The notes beneath the pieces were generated by a model. That model was not told the DNA's origin. It saw only the letters and a list, made by a program, of their open reading frames with translations, and did not search any database. A stretch of 64,000 bases of DNA from Mycobacterium sp. PO1 (GTDB lineage: Bacteria; Actinomycetota; Actinomycetes; Mycobacteriales; Mycobacteriaceae). The translations under genes were made by a program, and so were the position numbers. The stretch is taken from assembly GCF_017312405.1 (NCBI RefSeq), contig NZ_BLTG01000078.1:24956-88955 (forward strand). The letters are read 5' to 3'. Position 1 is the stretch's first letter, and each line of letters begins with the position of its first letter. Positions 55,243 to 62,960 of this stretch are shown here, piece after piece.

Positions 55243-55734
55243 ATGCCAGCGAGTCGTGTGGTGACCCGCGCGGTCAATGACGTCCTCGCACTGGCGCCGC
55301 GCCATGGTGAGGTCTCGCTGACGCGACTCGTGGAGGCCGTCAGCGACAGCCGCGGCCGCACGATCGACATCGCACACGCCGATCTGCCGCCCGGCGTCTG
55401 TGGCCAGTGGCGCCAGTACAGCGATCACGACGTCTTCCTGATCCAGCGCGGACTACCCGCCTGGGACCGCACCCTCGCCCACGAACTGGGGCACCTGGTG
55501 CTCGGGCATGAGGGGATCTCGATCACCCAGGCGGCGCAGGAGAGCACCGAGCTTGCGACGTCGGACCTGATCGGGTACATGCTCAACCAGCGCACCGGCT
55601 GTATGGGGCCCAGTGGCGAGGACGCCGAGCAGGAGGCCGAGGACTTCGCCGCGCTGCTGATCTATCGGCTGGGCCGACTGCCGTCGGACCGGTCTTCGAT
55701 CGTCCAGGTGCGCCTCGGAGAGGCGTTTGGTTGA
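55243..55734 (+). CDS. ImmA/IrrE family metallo-endopeptidase
   Basis: 163 residues. Zinc motif H80-E-L-G-H84 with a downstream acidic ligand region (AEDFAALLI). N-terminal helices (TRLVEAVSDSRGRTIDI) are typical of the family. ImmA/IrrE proteases cleave XRE-type repressors, releasing genes under their control. The transporter-like gene overlaps its stop (TTGA). espR, which has an XRE-like HTH, is convergent just beyond. Confidence 0.88.
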   Translation: MPASRVVTRAVNDVLALAPRHGEVSLTRLVEAVSDSRGRTIDIAHADLPPGVCGQWRQYSDHDVFLIQRGLPAWDRTLAHELGHLVLGHEGISITQAAQESTELATSDLIGYMLNQRTGCMGPSGEDAEQEAEDFAALLIYRLGRLPSDRSSIVQVRLGEAFG

Positions 55735-56933
55735 TCATCTGGGTGATCGCCGGTCTGCTCGGACTGGCCACCGGCCTGCGTATCGGCTGGGCGCTGGTCA
55801 ACAAGCAGTCGCTGGTGAGTACGGCGATGATCGTTGCGCTGGGCAGCCTCGGCGCCGTCGCGGCCCTGAACTGGCCGCCACTGACGCTGCTGATCGACAC
55901 CGTGCTGCGCTGGCCCAACATCTCCGTCGGCCTGAGTCAGGTCGCGTTGATCGGCTGTGCCGCGGGTAGTTGCGTGATGATCACGTCGGTGTCGTCGGTT
56001 CGCAGTGCGGCCGCCATCCGCAAGATCGCGCTCGCCCAATACGGCGTGGCCGCGGTCATCGCCGTGGTCAGTTTGGCGGTGTTCTTCGCCGCGGGCCGCC
56101 AACCCGAGATGGCGCCGCAGGAATACCTGCGACGGAACCTCGGCTCGGACGGCACCGCCCTGCCGTGGTTGTTGCCGCTGCTGTATGTCCTGCTCGCCTT
56201 GAGCCTGGTGGTGTGGGCCGGGCTGCGGCATTCCAACCGCACCCGGCGCGGTCGCGCCCTGTTCGTCTTCACTGTCGGAATAGTGCTGATCGCGCTGGCC
56301 CTGGCGTTCTTCGTCCTGCGCGCGGTCGGCACCACCGGCCTGGTCGGCGTCGGTGCGGCGGCCACCCTGCTGGGCTGCGCGATGCTGGTGGTCGCCGCGG
56401 GCTCGCTGTTGCCCAGCCTGGAGGACTGGTTCGGGGCTCGCCGGGAGTTGCGTGTCATCGGGCCGTTGCTCGACGAACTGGGCCGCCGCCATCCCGACGT
56501 CGGAATCGGGGTACGGCCCCGCGGTCCGCTGGTGTTCCGGGTCGCCGAGCGGATGTCGCTGATCTCTGACGCGCTGTTCCTGGAGGCCACGGCTGCGCGA
56601 AGCGCGTTGCGCCGGGTCGACAGCGTGGGCTCGGCGGCCGACCCCGACGAACCTCGCGACGACAGCGAACCTCGTGACGACAACGGTGGCCCCGACGACT
56701 CCGAGGATTCCCCGCACCTGTCACCGGGCGAGCAGGCCGCGGCGGTCGCTTCCTGGATCTGCGCGGGTCGCGACGGCGAGACGGACGCCGGGCGTGCGGC
56801 GTTTCCGGGTCTCGCGTGGTTACGCCAGCCGCCTTCGTACTCCGACCGGGAGTGGATCCTCGAGATCGCCGACCAGTACCGGCAGTGCGCCCGCGGAGAA
56901 GGAGGTTCCGAACGGCAGTCGGCACCGCAGTGA
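55731..56933 (+). CDS. MAB_1171c-type membrane protein
   Basis: 400 residues from TTG 55731. Seven hydrophobic helices occupy residues 1-225; the rest is a cytoplasmic domain with DWFGARRELRVIGPLLDELG and a long acidic linker, then WICAGRDGETDAGRAAFP. I recognise the arrangement as the 'MAB_1171c family putative transporter', regularly found beside ImmA/IrrE proteases in actinobacteria. Transport is unproven; it may instead be a membrane sensor for the protease. Confidence 0.8.
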   Translation: MIIWVIAGLLGLATGLRIGWALVNKQSLVSTAMIVALGSLGAVAALNWPPLTLLIDTVLRWPNISVGLSQVALIGCAAGSCVMITSVSSVRSAAAIRKIALAQYGVAAVIAVVSLAVFFAAGRQPEMAPQEYLRRNLGSDGTALPWLLPLLYVLLALSLVVWAGLRHSNRTRRGRALFVFTVGIVLIALALAFFVLRAVGTTGLVGVGAAATLLGCAMLVVAAGSLLPSLEDWFGARRELRVIGPLLDELGRRHPDVGIGVRPRGPLVFRVAERMSLISDALFLEATAARSALRRVDSVGSAADPDEPRDDSEPRDDNGGPDDSEDSPHLSPGEQAAAVASWICAGRDGETDAGRAAFPGLAWLRQPPSYSDREWILEIADQYRQCARGEGGSERQSAPQ

Positions 56934-56973
56934 GCCGCGGTTCGCCGATAACTCCCTCGGCACCGCCGACAGG

Positions 56974-57372
56974 CTAATCGGTGAGGTTCTCCCGGCGACG
57001 CAGTTCGTCGACCTTTTGCACGATGTCCTGCTTGGCTTCGGCGGACAACCCGACCGTGCGGGCCGCGATTCGGCGAACCCCTTCGTCCCGCATCCCGGCG
57101 AGCAGCGTGAGCTCCTTGTCGAGCTTCTCGTAGTACTCGTCGTCAGTGAAGTAGGCGGGCTTGATCCGGAAGAAGTTGGCAAGCGCCGTCATCGTCGTCG
57201 CAGACGGGTTGGTTCGGTTGCCGGAACGCAGCTGCGACAGGTAGGGCGCAGACATGGTGACGCCCTCGGCCTTGAGCGCTGCGATCACCTCGGCAGAGGT
57301 GTGCGGGCCACGTCCGGGCGGGTAGACGGTGTCGAACAGCCGATTGAGGCGAGCGGCGAACGTGTTGCTCAT
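56974..57372 (-). CDS. espR: Nucleoid-associated transcription factor EspR
   Basis: 132 residues from ATG 57372 behind GGAGG; the 15-base upstream extension is not needed. FAARLNRLFDTVYPPGRGPH, the HTH VTMSAPYLSQLRSGNRTNPS and FFRIKPAYFTDDEYYEKLD are nearly identical to M. tuberculosis EspR (Rv3849, 132 residues), which dimerises and binds long DNA stretches, affecting ESX-1 and envelope genes. The C-terminal helices are more divergent. Confidence 0.96.
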   Translation of the reverse strand: MSNTFAARLNRLFDTVYPPGRGPHTSAEVIAALKAEGVTMSAPYLSQLRSGNRTNPSATTMTALANFFRIKPAYFTDDEYYEKLDKELTLLAGMRDEGVRRIAARTVGLSAEAKQDIVQKVDELRRRENLTD

Positions 57373-57919
57373 GGGTGTGACCTCCACAGAAAGACGAGCG
57401 GTACATCGGGGCGGCGTATTTGCTGATCATCGTAGCGACAGTTGTCTGCACAACCAAGTGCAAACCAGGCAAAAGATAACCGGGCTCGCACCGCGACTCC
57501 GTTCCGGCCTCCCCGAGCGGTGCCGCCGCGTGCACTTCGCACCGCGTGTCTACAGTGCTGTTAAGCAAATACTAACGGGAGCGTAGCTATTAGTCGCCCG
57601 CCAATTTCACACTCGTCCTCGACGTGGGCCCCGCTGTTTCCGCCGGCAACGGTCACGGATCGGACTCACACGAAGCGTAAAGTTTGCTGGTCATTTGTTC
57701 TACATCGCCTGATCGGGCTCCCGGCACCGTGGCTTCACGCCATGTCGCAGGCGTAACTGTGGGCGCACGGAGATGTCGCGCAGGTGCGGAAACTGTCAGT
57801 AGCCAGTGGCATCGCCGGTGGCGACGCCGTCGGCGGCCACAATCGTGCTGTCCCGGGAGTACGGGGGAGGACGAACGAGGACACGACGACGCACCCGGGA
57901 ACCGGGGTGCCGTGCGCCC
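57373..57919 (-). promoter_or_regulatory. 547-base noncoding region upstream of espR
   Basis: No credible gene. The first 250 bases before espR are AT-richer than average, consistent with a long regulated leader. Rv3848, which stands here in M. tuberculosis, is missing. The frames open on the + strand (57684-58058, 57806-58309) have poor codon patterns and mirror the next gene. Confidence 0.55.
57891..57910 (-). terminator. Hairpin downstream of the Rv3847-like gene
   Basis: GCACCCGG...CCGGGGTGC pairs with one bulge, ten bases beyond the stop at 57920. Weak but in the right place. Confidence 0.35.
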
Positions 57920-58453
57920 TCAGGCGGCGAGCAGCATCGCGAGGATGGCGGTGTCGGGGTGGCTGATGGGGTCGACGCCGACGCGGCTGACCATGGAAGT
58001 GACCGTGCCGTCCGACTCGGCCTCCACCCACGCCGCACGGTGCTCCAGACCCAGATGAGGCAGCCCCGGCAGCAGCACGCACCCCGAGGCGGCGCCGTTG
58101 CACTCCGGCAGCGAGGGGGTCGTCTCCGATGGCGGATGCAGCATCATCAACGCCGGCGGCTGGCGCTGGGCGAAATGGCCCGGGCCCACCGCGGCATCGC
58201 CGACCACGGTGCCCTCGGCGAGGACGAGCCCGACGGTGCCGGGTTCGGGTTCTTCGGGGAGTTCTTCTCGCACCCCGAAAATCGTTGTGGTGGAGAGCAG
58301 CCCGGGTAGGGAGGCAACCCGCACTGCGGCCATCAGGAGCTGCGCCCACTCCTTGGTCGAGTCCGGCCACCGCCCGGACACCACGAAACCCTTGAGAGAC
58401 CCGCGCGAATGAAACGGGGCGATCTCGATCGCCCGCCCGGACCCGAAATCCAT
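57920..58453 (-). CDS. Hypothetical protein (Rv3847-like)
   Basis: 177 residues from ATG 58453, chosen because GGGAGG lies just upstream; this gives the same length as Rv3847. Mixed alpha/beta protein (RGSLKGFVVSGRWPDSTKEW, VGLVLAEGTVVGDAAVGPG) without signal peptide or helices. No domain recognised. It sits between espR and the superoxide dismutase gene on the same strand, as in M. tuberculosis, although the dismutase type differs. Confidence 0.75.
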   Translation of the reverse strand: MDFGSGRAIEIAPFHSRGSLKGFVVSGRWPDSTKEWAQLLMAAVRVASLPGLLSTTTIFGVREELPEEPEPGTVGLVLAEGTVVGDAAVGPGHFAQRQPPALMMLHPPSETTPSLPECNGAASGCVLLPGLPHLGLEHRAAWVEAESDGTVTSMVSRVGVDPISHPDTAILAMLLAA

Positions 58454-58593
58454 CTCGCCTCCCGGCATCGCAGAGCTGTCGCCCGACACGCCTGTGGGTC
58501 GATGAGCTCAGGATGCGGCAGGTCCTGGCTGGCACGCAAGAGGACACGACTGCTAACGCCGACCGAAGGGGGCGCAAACACGCCGGAAACAAC

Positions 58594-58627
58594 GGACCCG
58601 GCCCAGTCCGAAGACTGCGCCGGGTCC
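58594..58627 (-). terminator. Hairpin downstream of sodN
   Basis: GGACCCGGC/GCCGGGTCC form a 9-pair outer stem and AGTC/GACT an inner stem closed by CGAA. It lies 28 bases after the sodN stop and 141 bases ahead of the Rv3847-like start. Confidence 0.65.
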
Positions 58628-58654
58628 CTGATGCCCGAGTGGACGGATACGTGG

Positions 58655-59077
58655 TCAGGCGGGCGGGTAGACGCCCATTCCCTTGGCCTTCTCCGTCTGC
58701 CAGAAGATGTCGGCGATCTCGTCGATGGTGGCGAGCAGCTTCTCGGCGACAGCCACGTCCAGCGACTTCTTGACGTCGCCGGCACCGTGCACGCCGTCCC
58801 AGAACAGCTGGTGCAGGTTGGGGAACTGCTCGAAGTGATCCTTGGTGAAGAAGTCGGCCCACAGCACCATCAGGTGGTGCTTGACCTCTTCAGCGCGCTG
58901 CTCCTTGATGAGGATGGCGCGCGTCTTGAAGTGGTCGTCATCCGAGTCGTGGTACTTCTGCAGCGTTTTGAGGCATGACAGCGCCTCGATCTTGGCCTGC
59001 GCGGGGTCATAGACGCCGCAGTACAGATCGCAGTGGGCATGGGCGGGTTCTGAGTTGGCGAAAAGTCGATGCAGCAT
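58655..59077 (-). CDS. sodN: Nickel superoxide dismutase SodN
   Basis: 140 residues. A 14-residue propeptide precedes the nickel hook H15-C16-D17-L18-Y19-C20-G21-V22-Y23. After cleavage His1, Cys2 and Cys6 bind Ni. Position 5, usually Pro in the canonical hook, is Tyr. The remaining helical-bundle signatures (RTRAILIKEQRAEEVKHH, DEIADIFWQTEKAKG) are standard. It converts superoxide to peroxide and oxygen. The maturation protease is divergent, 22 bases away. The place is that of iron SodA (Rv3846) in M. tuberculosis. Confidence 0.94.
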   Translation of the reverse strand: MLHRLFANSEPAHAHCDLYCGVYDPAQAKIEALSCLKTLQKYHDSDDDHFKTRAILIKEQRAEEVKHHLMVLWADFFTKDHFEQFPNLHQLFWDGVHGAGDVKKSLDVAVAEKLLATIDEIADIFWQTEKAKGMGVYPPA

Positions 59078-59099
59078 GGTCCTAACTTACCCTTACGGC

Positions 59100-59459
59100 A
59101 TGCGGCGAAACCATGGGTGGGGTCCCAGGGGATCCGGCTGGCCGCTGCGCCGTTTCGTCGTCGCCGAGGACTCGATGCGCCCGGCTCTGCAGCCCGGCGA
59201 CGGATTGGTGGCGGTACGCCTCGGCGCTCCGAAGGTGGGGCAGCTGCGGTTGTTCCGCGACCCTCGCCGGTCCACCCGCTGGCTGGTCAAACGGGTCTCG
59301 GCGGTCTACGGCGACGGCCGCAGGACAATCTTCGAGTTCCGGTCCGACAATCCCGACGCGCGCGGTGCGGTCGACTCACACGAACTGGGCTGGGTGTCCG
59401 CAGCGGGGTCCTACCTGGTGATCTGGACGGCTCGTGCACCGGGTGAGCGACGACACTGA
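59100..59459 (+). CDS. sodX: Nickel-type superoxide dismutase maturation protease SodX (S26 family)
   Basis: 119 residues from ATG 59100; upstream in-frame codons lie in the sodN start. Serine S25 (AEDSMRPAL) and lysine K64 (WLVKRVSAV) form the S26 dyad; RSDNPDARGAVDSHELGWV is the usual C-terminal box. No membrane helix, unlike signal peptidase I. It is expected to cut the SodN propeptide before the His that becomes residue 1. Divergent from sodN. Confidence 0.9.
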   Translation: MRRNHGWGPRGSGWPLRRFVVAEDSMRPALQPGDGLVAVRLGAPKVGQLRLFRDPRRSTRWLVKRVSAVYGDGRRTIFEFRSDNPDARGAVDSHELGWVSAAGSYLVIWTARAPGERRH

Positions 59460-59469
59460 GGGAGCAGGG

Positions 59470-59625
59470 TCAGTACAGGACGATCAGCGCGAGGACGCCG
59501 AGCAGGATCAGCGCGATGATGCCCGCACGCAGGAAGGCCATCAGCTGACTGCGGGTGTAGACGCGCGACGCCGATTGCCATTCGGATGGCCGGAACGCGG
59601 GGCCGGAGCCGGTCGACGACGCCAT
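59470..59625 (-). CDS. 51-residue single-pass membrane protein
   Basis: ATG 59625 follows AAGGACC and encodes 51 residues: a polar N-terminus (SEWQSASRVYTRSQLMAFL) and one transmembrane helix at the C-terminus (AGIIALILLGVLALIVLY). It ends ten bases from the sodX stop and is convergent with it. I do not know a function; it might be a small membrane partner. Too short for automated calling at 60 residues. Confidence 0.6.
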   Translation of the reverse strand: MASSTGSGPAFRPSEWQSASRVYTRSQLMAFLRAGIIALILLGVLALIVLY

Positions 59626-60013
59626 CAGAGGTCCTTCACCTGCACGCTGTAATACCTCCCCCAGTGAGATCTGTCACATGCGACTCGTGTGACGCCGATC
59701 ATAACCCCAGCTGTTCGCTGCTGAGAAATCGGGCACAGACTGCTGAGCGCCAGCGTAGCGAATAGTTAGCGTAGCGAGCGATTTCGCTCGCATTCGCCCA
59801 GCCCTGTTGATCACATGCGCCTCGCGGGCCGGACTTGTCCACAGAAAACTGTCGCCGCCGCCCCGACTGGGCGGCTCACAGCGGGTGAGGCCGGGAACTC
59901 GGCCTGTGGATGAATCTGTGGAAACTGTGGATAGCGTGCACATTGCTGCCCCCGGTCGACGCGCCGGTGAGGTCCATCGTTCGGGCTACTCGACCCGTGT
60001 CAGCATGAGAGGT
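59626..60013. other. 388-base noncoding region with hairpin and DnaA-box-like sites
   Basis: Contains a perfect hairpin GCGAGCGA-TT-TCGCTCGC (59774-59791), two copies of AGCGTAGCGA just before it, and the DnaA-type motifs listed separately. No ORF with a ribosome-binding site. The rhodanese gene promoter probably lies near the end. Confidence 0.6.
59835..59934. other. Cluster of four DnaA-box-like sites
   Basis: TTGTCCACA at 59835-59843 is exactly the mycobacterial DnaA-box consensus. On the opposite strand TCATCCACA (59905-59913), GTTTCCACA (59917-59925) and CTATCCACA (59926-59934) match at seven or eight of nine positions. Four sites in 100 bases, far from dnaA. Confidence 0.6.
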
Positions 60014-60355
60014 ATGGACGACGCAACGGTGCCCCAGGCAGCTATCGGTGATGTGCCCACGACGTTCGACGACACCGTGGTGCTCCTCGATGTGCGCGAA
60101 GACGACGAGTGGCAGCGTGGGCACGCGCCCGGCGCGCAGCACATCCCGATGGGTGAGGTTCCGGCCCGCATGGCCGAGATCGACACCGAAGCCCAGTTGT
60201 TCGTGGTGTGCCATGCGGGCGGCCGTTCGCAGCGCGTCGCTCAGTACCTGGCCCGTAACGGCTTCGAACCGGTCAACGTCTCCGGTGGCATGCTCAGCTG
60301 GGTCGAGGCGGGACGTCCGGTGGTCACCGGCGACGGGAACGCCGGAAGTGTGTGA
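60014..60355 (+). CDS. Rhodanese-like domain protein
   Basis: 113 residues from ATG 60014 (an ATG at 60005 is in frame). Single rhodanese domain: VVLLDVREDDEWQRGHAPGA, active-site loop VVCHAGGRS with the catalytic Cys, and GGMLSWVEAGRPV. It transfers sulfane sulfur or serves as a thiol shuttle; the acceptor is unknown. The start has AGAGG only one or two bases away, so initiation might be at 60005 or leaderless. Confidence 0.85.
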   Translation: MDDATVPQAAIGDVPTTFDDTVVLLDVREDDEWQRGHAPGAQHIPMGEVPARMAEIDTEAQLFVVCHAGGRSQRVAQYLARNGFEPVNVSGGMLSWVEAGRPVVTGDGNAGSV

Positions 60356-60430
60356 CGCGCGACCCGTCACCGGACCTTTTCGGCCCACGTGATTTCTGAC
60401 GCCCGGCGGGGCCGCCATTAGGCTGGTCCG

Positions 60431-61459
60431 GTGATCCAGGTCTGCTCCCAGTGCGGGACGCGGTGGAACGTCCGTGACAAGCAGCGGGTGTGGTGTCCCC
60501 GCTGCCACGGCACGTTGCTTGCGCCGTCGGGCGCCGCACCCCCGTCGCAGTGGGGCCCGCCCGCGCAGGCCGGGTCCTCGCAGCAGGGCCCGCGCCGCAC
60601 CGGCCCGCTACTGCCCGCCGGCTACCGCTGGGTGGCGGTACGTCCCGGCGCTCCGCCGCCGCCCCGCGGCCGGCGACGCGACCTGGGCCCGACCCCGCGG
60701 TATCTGAGCATTCCGCGCTGGGGCCTGGTCGAGCATTTCGACACCCCCGAAGAGAAGCAGGTGGCGCGCTCGGGTCCCTCTGCGGCCGCGGTGCGCAAGG
60801 TTCTGCTCGCGACCGTTGCGGTGCTGGGCGCTGCGGCATTCGTGCACCTGGTGCGCTACGTGCTGCTCATCATCAACCGCAGTGTCCTGTTGAATCCCTG
60901 GGTGGCCGGGGCGGCGACGTGGGGCGGGATCGTCGTGAGTGTCCTGGCCGCCTTCCTGGTCGTGGCGAGCGCGGTGGTGTTGACCAATTGGCTCATCGCC
61001 CGGCGGGCCGCCGCCTACGCGCACCGCGGTCAGCAGGACCCACGACCGACGTGGGCGTTGCGGGCCGGCTGTCTGATCCCGGTGCTCAACCTGGCCTGGG
61101 CGCCGACCTTCGTCATCGAGCTGGCCGACGTGGAAGCCAGACAGCGGTGGCTTCGCCGGCCGATCGTGGTGTGGTGGCTGGCCTGGTTGGTTGCCACGGG
61201 AGTCTCGGCCTTCTCGACGGCGACCGCGTTCACCACCGACGCCCAGGGAATCGCCGACAACACGATGGCGACCATCGTCGCCTATCTGTTCGGCATGGCG
61301 GCGGTGCTGCTGGCGCTGCAGGTCTTCCTCGGTTTCGAACGCCAGCCGGTGGAGAAACCCGCCCACCGGTGGGTCATGGTGGCCGCCGAGCCGCCGAACC
61401 CGAAAGACTCCCGTTCCGCGCGTGCGGTTGAGCCCGAAGGGCAAGACCCGGCAGCATAG
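60431..61459 (+). CDS. DUF4328 membrane protein with N-terminal zinc ribbon (Rv3843c-like)
   Basis: 342 residues, the length of Rv3843c, from GTG 60431. An N-terminal CXXC...CXXC zinc ribbon (VCSQCGTRWNVRD, VWCPRCHG) is followed by a Pro/Arg linker and about five to six hydrophobic helices from residue 115 (DUF4328). The membrane part includes LIPVLNLAWAPTFVIELADVE, the hallmark of the family. Role unknown; glpQ1 follows after 4 bases, so co-transcription is likely. Confidence 0.85.
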   Translation: MIQVCSQCGTRWNVRDKQRVWCPRCHGTLLAPSGAAPPSQWGPPAQAGSSQQGPRRTGPLLPAGYRWVAVRPGAPPPPRGRRRDLGPTPRYLSIPRWGLVEHFDTPEEKQVARSGPSAAAVRKVLLATVAVLGAAAFVHLVRYVLLIINRSVLLNPWVAGAATWGGIVVSVLAAFLVVASAVVLTNWLIARRAAAYAHRGQQDPRPTWALRAGCLIPVLNLAWAPTFVIELADVEARQRWLRRPIVVWWLAWLVATGVSAFSTATAFTTDAQGIADNTMATIVAYLFGMAAVLLALQVFLGFERQPVEKPAHRWVMVAAEPPNPKDSRSARAVEPEGQDPAA

Positions 61460-61463
61460 CGGT

Positions 61464-62285
61464 ATGAGCCCGGGCCCGACGGTCGGCAACCATCCGTTCG
61501 TGGTGGCGCACCGCGGCGCGTCAGCGGATCGCCCCGAACACACGCGCGCGGCGTACGAGCGCGCCCTTGCCGAAGGGGCCGACGGCGTCGAGTGTGATGT
61601 CCGGCTGACCAGGGACGGGCACCTGGTGTGCGTCCACGACCGTCGCCTGGACCGGACCTCGACCGGGAGCGGGCTGGTCAGCGAGATGACGCTGGCCGAA
61701 CTGCGGAACCTGGAGTACGGGTCGTGGCACCCGAGTTGGCGTGCGGACGGCAGCCACGGGGACACCGGCCTGCTCACCCTCGACGACCTGGTCTCGTTGG
61801 TGCTGGACTGGAACCGTCCCGTGAAGATGTTCATCGAGACCAAGCACCCCGTCCGCTACGGCGCGCTGGTCGAGAGCAAGGTGCTGGCCCTGCTGCATCG
61901 TTACGGCATCGCCTCACCCGCCTCGGCGGATCTGTCGCGTGCGGTGGTCATGTCGTTTTCTGCCGCGGCGGTGTGGCGGATCCGCCGGGCGGCGCCGCTA
62001 CTGCCGACGGTGCTGCTCGGCGACACCTCCCGCTACCTGGGTGGCAGCGCAGCGACGACGGTCGGCGCCACCGCCGTCGGACCGTCGATCGCGACGCTGC
62101 GTGAGCATCCCGAACTGGTCGATCGCGCCGCAGCGCAGGGGCGCGCGCTGTACTGCTGGACCGTCGACCATTACGAGGACGTGCAGTACTGCCGGGATCT
62201 CGGGGTGGCGTGGGTGGCCACGAACCACCCGGGCCGCACCAAGACGTGGCTGCAGAACGGACTGACGGGGGCGGGCCGCGATTAG
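61464..62285 (+). CDS. glpQ1: Glycerophosphodiester phosphodiesterase GlpQ1
   Basis: 273 residues from ATG 61464. GDPD catalytic set: AHRGASADRPEHT, the acidic pair in GVECDVRLTRDG, VHDRRLDRTS, and EWTVD-type CWTVDHYEDV. It hydrolyses glycerophosphodiesters to glycerol-3-phosphate. No signal peptide is evident. Rv3842c ortholog by position. Its end overlaps the bfrB stop on the other strand by four bases. Confidence 0.92.
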   Translation: MSPGPTVGNHPFVVAHRGASADRPEHTRAAYERALAEGADGVECDVRLTRDGHLVCVHDRRLDRTSTGSGLVSEMTLAELRNLEYGSWHPSWRADGSHGDTGLLTLDDLVSLVLDWNRPVKMFIETKHPVRYGALVESKVLALLHRYGIASPASADLSRAVVMSFSAAAVWRIRRAAPLLPTVLLGDTSRYLGGSAATTVGATAVGPSIATLREHPELVDRAAAQGRALYCWTVDHYEDVQYCRDLGVAWVATNHPGRTKTWLQNGLTGAGRD

Positions 62286-62836
62286 AGCGCGCCGCCGGCT
62301 GCTCGCGGTGCGGCGGGATCTGAGGCCGGTGCCGACACCTCGCGCGCCACGAAGTCCTCGAGATGGAACAGATCGGTCCCGGCCCGTTCGGCGATCCGCA
62401 GCAGGGTCGTCATCAGCGCCACCTCTTCCACCTGTTCCTTGAGGAACCACTGCATGAACTGTTCGCCGAGGTAATCGCCCTCGTCGCGGGCCGTGGCCGC
62501 GAGGCGGCTGATCTGGTCGGTGACCGCGCGTTCGAGTGTGAGCGCCAACGCGAGGGCCTCCCGCGGCGCGGCGAAGGCGTTCTGAACCGGCTCGAGGGCG
62601 GGGATCTCGGCCGGCAGGTCGCGGTCGAGCAGGTACTGCACGAGCATCATCGCGTGATTGCGTTCCTCGACCGACTGGCGATAGAACAACGCGGCCAGCT
62701 GTGGCAGGTCCTCGCCGTCGAAGTAGACGGCGATCGCGAGGTACTGGTTGGACGCGCCGAGTTCGCTGCCGATCTGGTCCTGCAGGAGGTGGTGGAACTT
62801 CGAATCCAGTGCGCGGTCGACTGCGAGGTTCGTCAT
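62282..62836 (-). CDS. bfrB: Ferritin BfrB
   Basis: 184 residues. Four-helix ferritin with ferroxidase residues E25, E58 and H61 (QIGSELGASNQYLA, VEERNHAMM) and a further set in QFMQWFLKEQVEE; no heme-binding Met of bacterioferritins, so it is the heme-free type as in Rv3841. It oxidises and stores iron in a 24-mer. The last 20 residues are Ala/Pro-rich. The upstream region holds IdeR-like sites, consistent with iron-dependent activation. Confidence 0.94.
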   Translation of the reverse strand: MTNLAVDRALDSKFHHLLQDQIGSELGASNQYLAIAVYFDGEDLPQLAALFYRQSVEERNHAMMLVQYLLDRDLPAEIPALEPVQNAFAAPREALALALTLERAVTDQISRLAATARDEGDYLGEQFMQWFLKEQVEEVALMTTLLRIAERAGTDLFHLEDFVAREVSAPASDPAAPRAAGGAL

Positions 62837-62873
62837 GCGCGCAGACTATCGCAGCTCAGATGCTGTTTTTGAC

Positions 62874-62913
62874 TGAGGTAGGCCTAATGCAGGAGAGCGT
62901 TTCCTAAGTTAGG
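62874..62913 (-). promoter_or_regulatory. IdeR-like sites upstream of bfrB
   Basis: On the bfrB strand TTAGGCCTACCTCA (62887-62874) matches 11 of 14 bases of the IdeR half-site pair TTAGGCTAACCTAA. A further palindrome CCTAAGTTAGG lies at 62903-62913. In M. tuberculosis IdeR with iron activates bfrB from tandem boxes upstream. Confidence 0.5.
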
Positions 62914-62960
62914 GTCGCCAGCGTGACGATGGGCACAATACGGCAAGGGGTTTGCTGAAT

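Noticed and set aside
57735..58862. 375-codon frame across the Rv3847-like and sodN genes
   Set aside because: Overlaps two genes with better starts and family support on the same strand; Arg-rich shadow translation.
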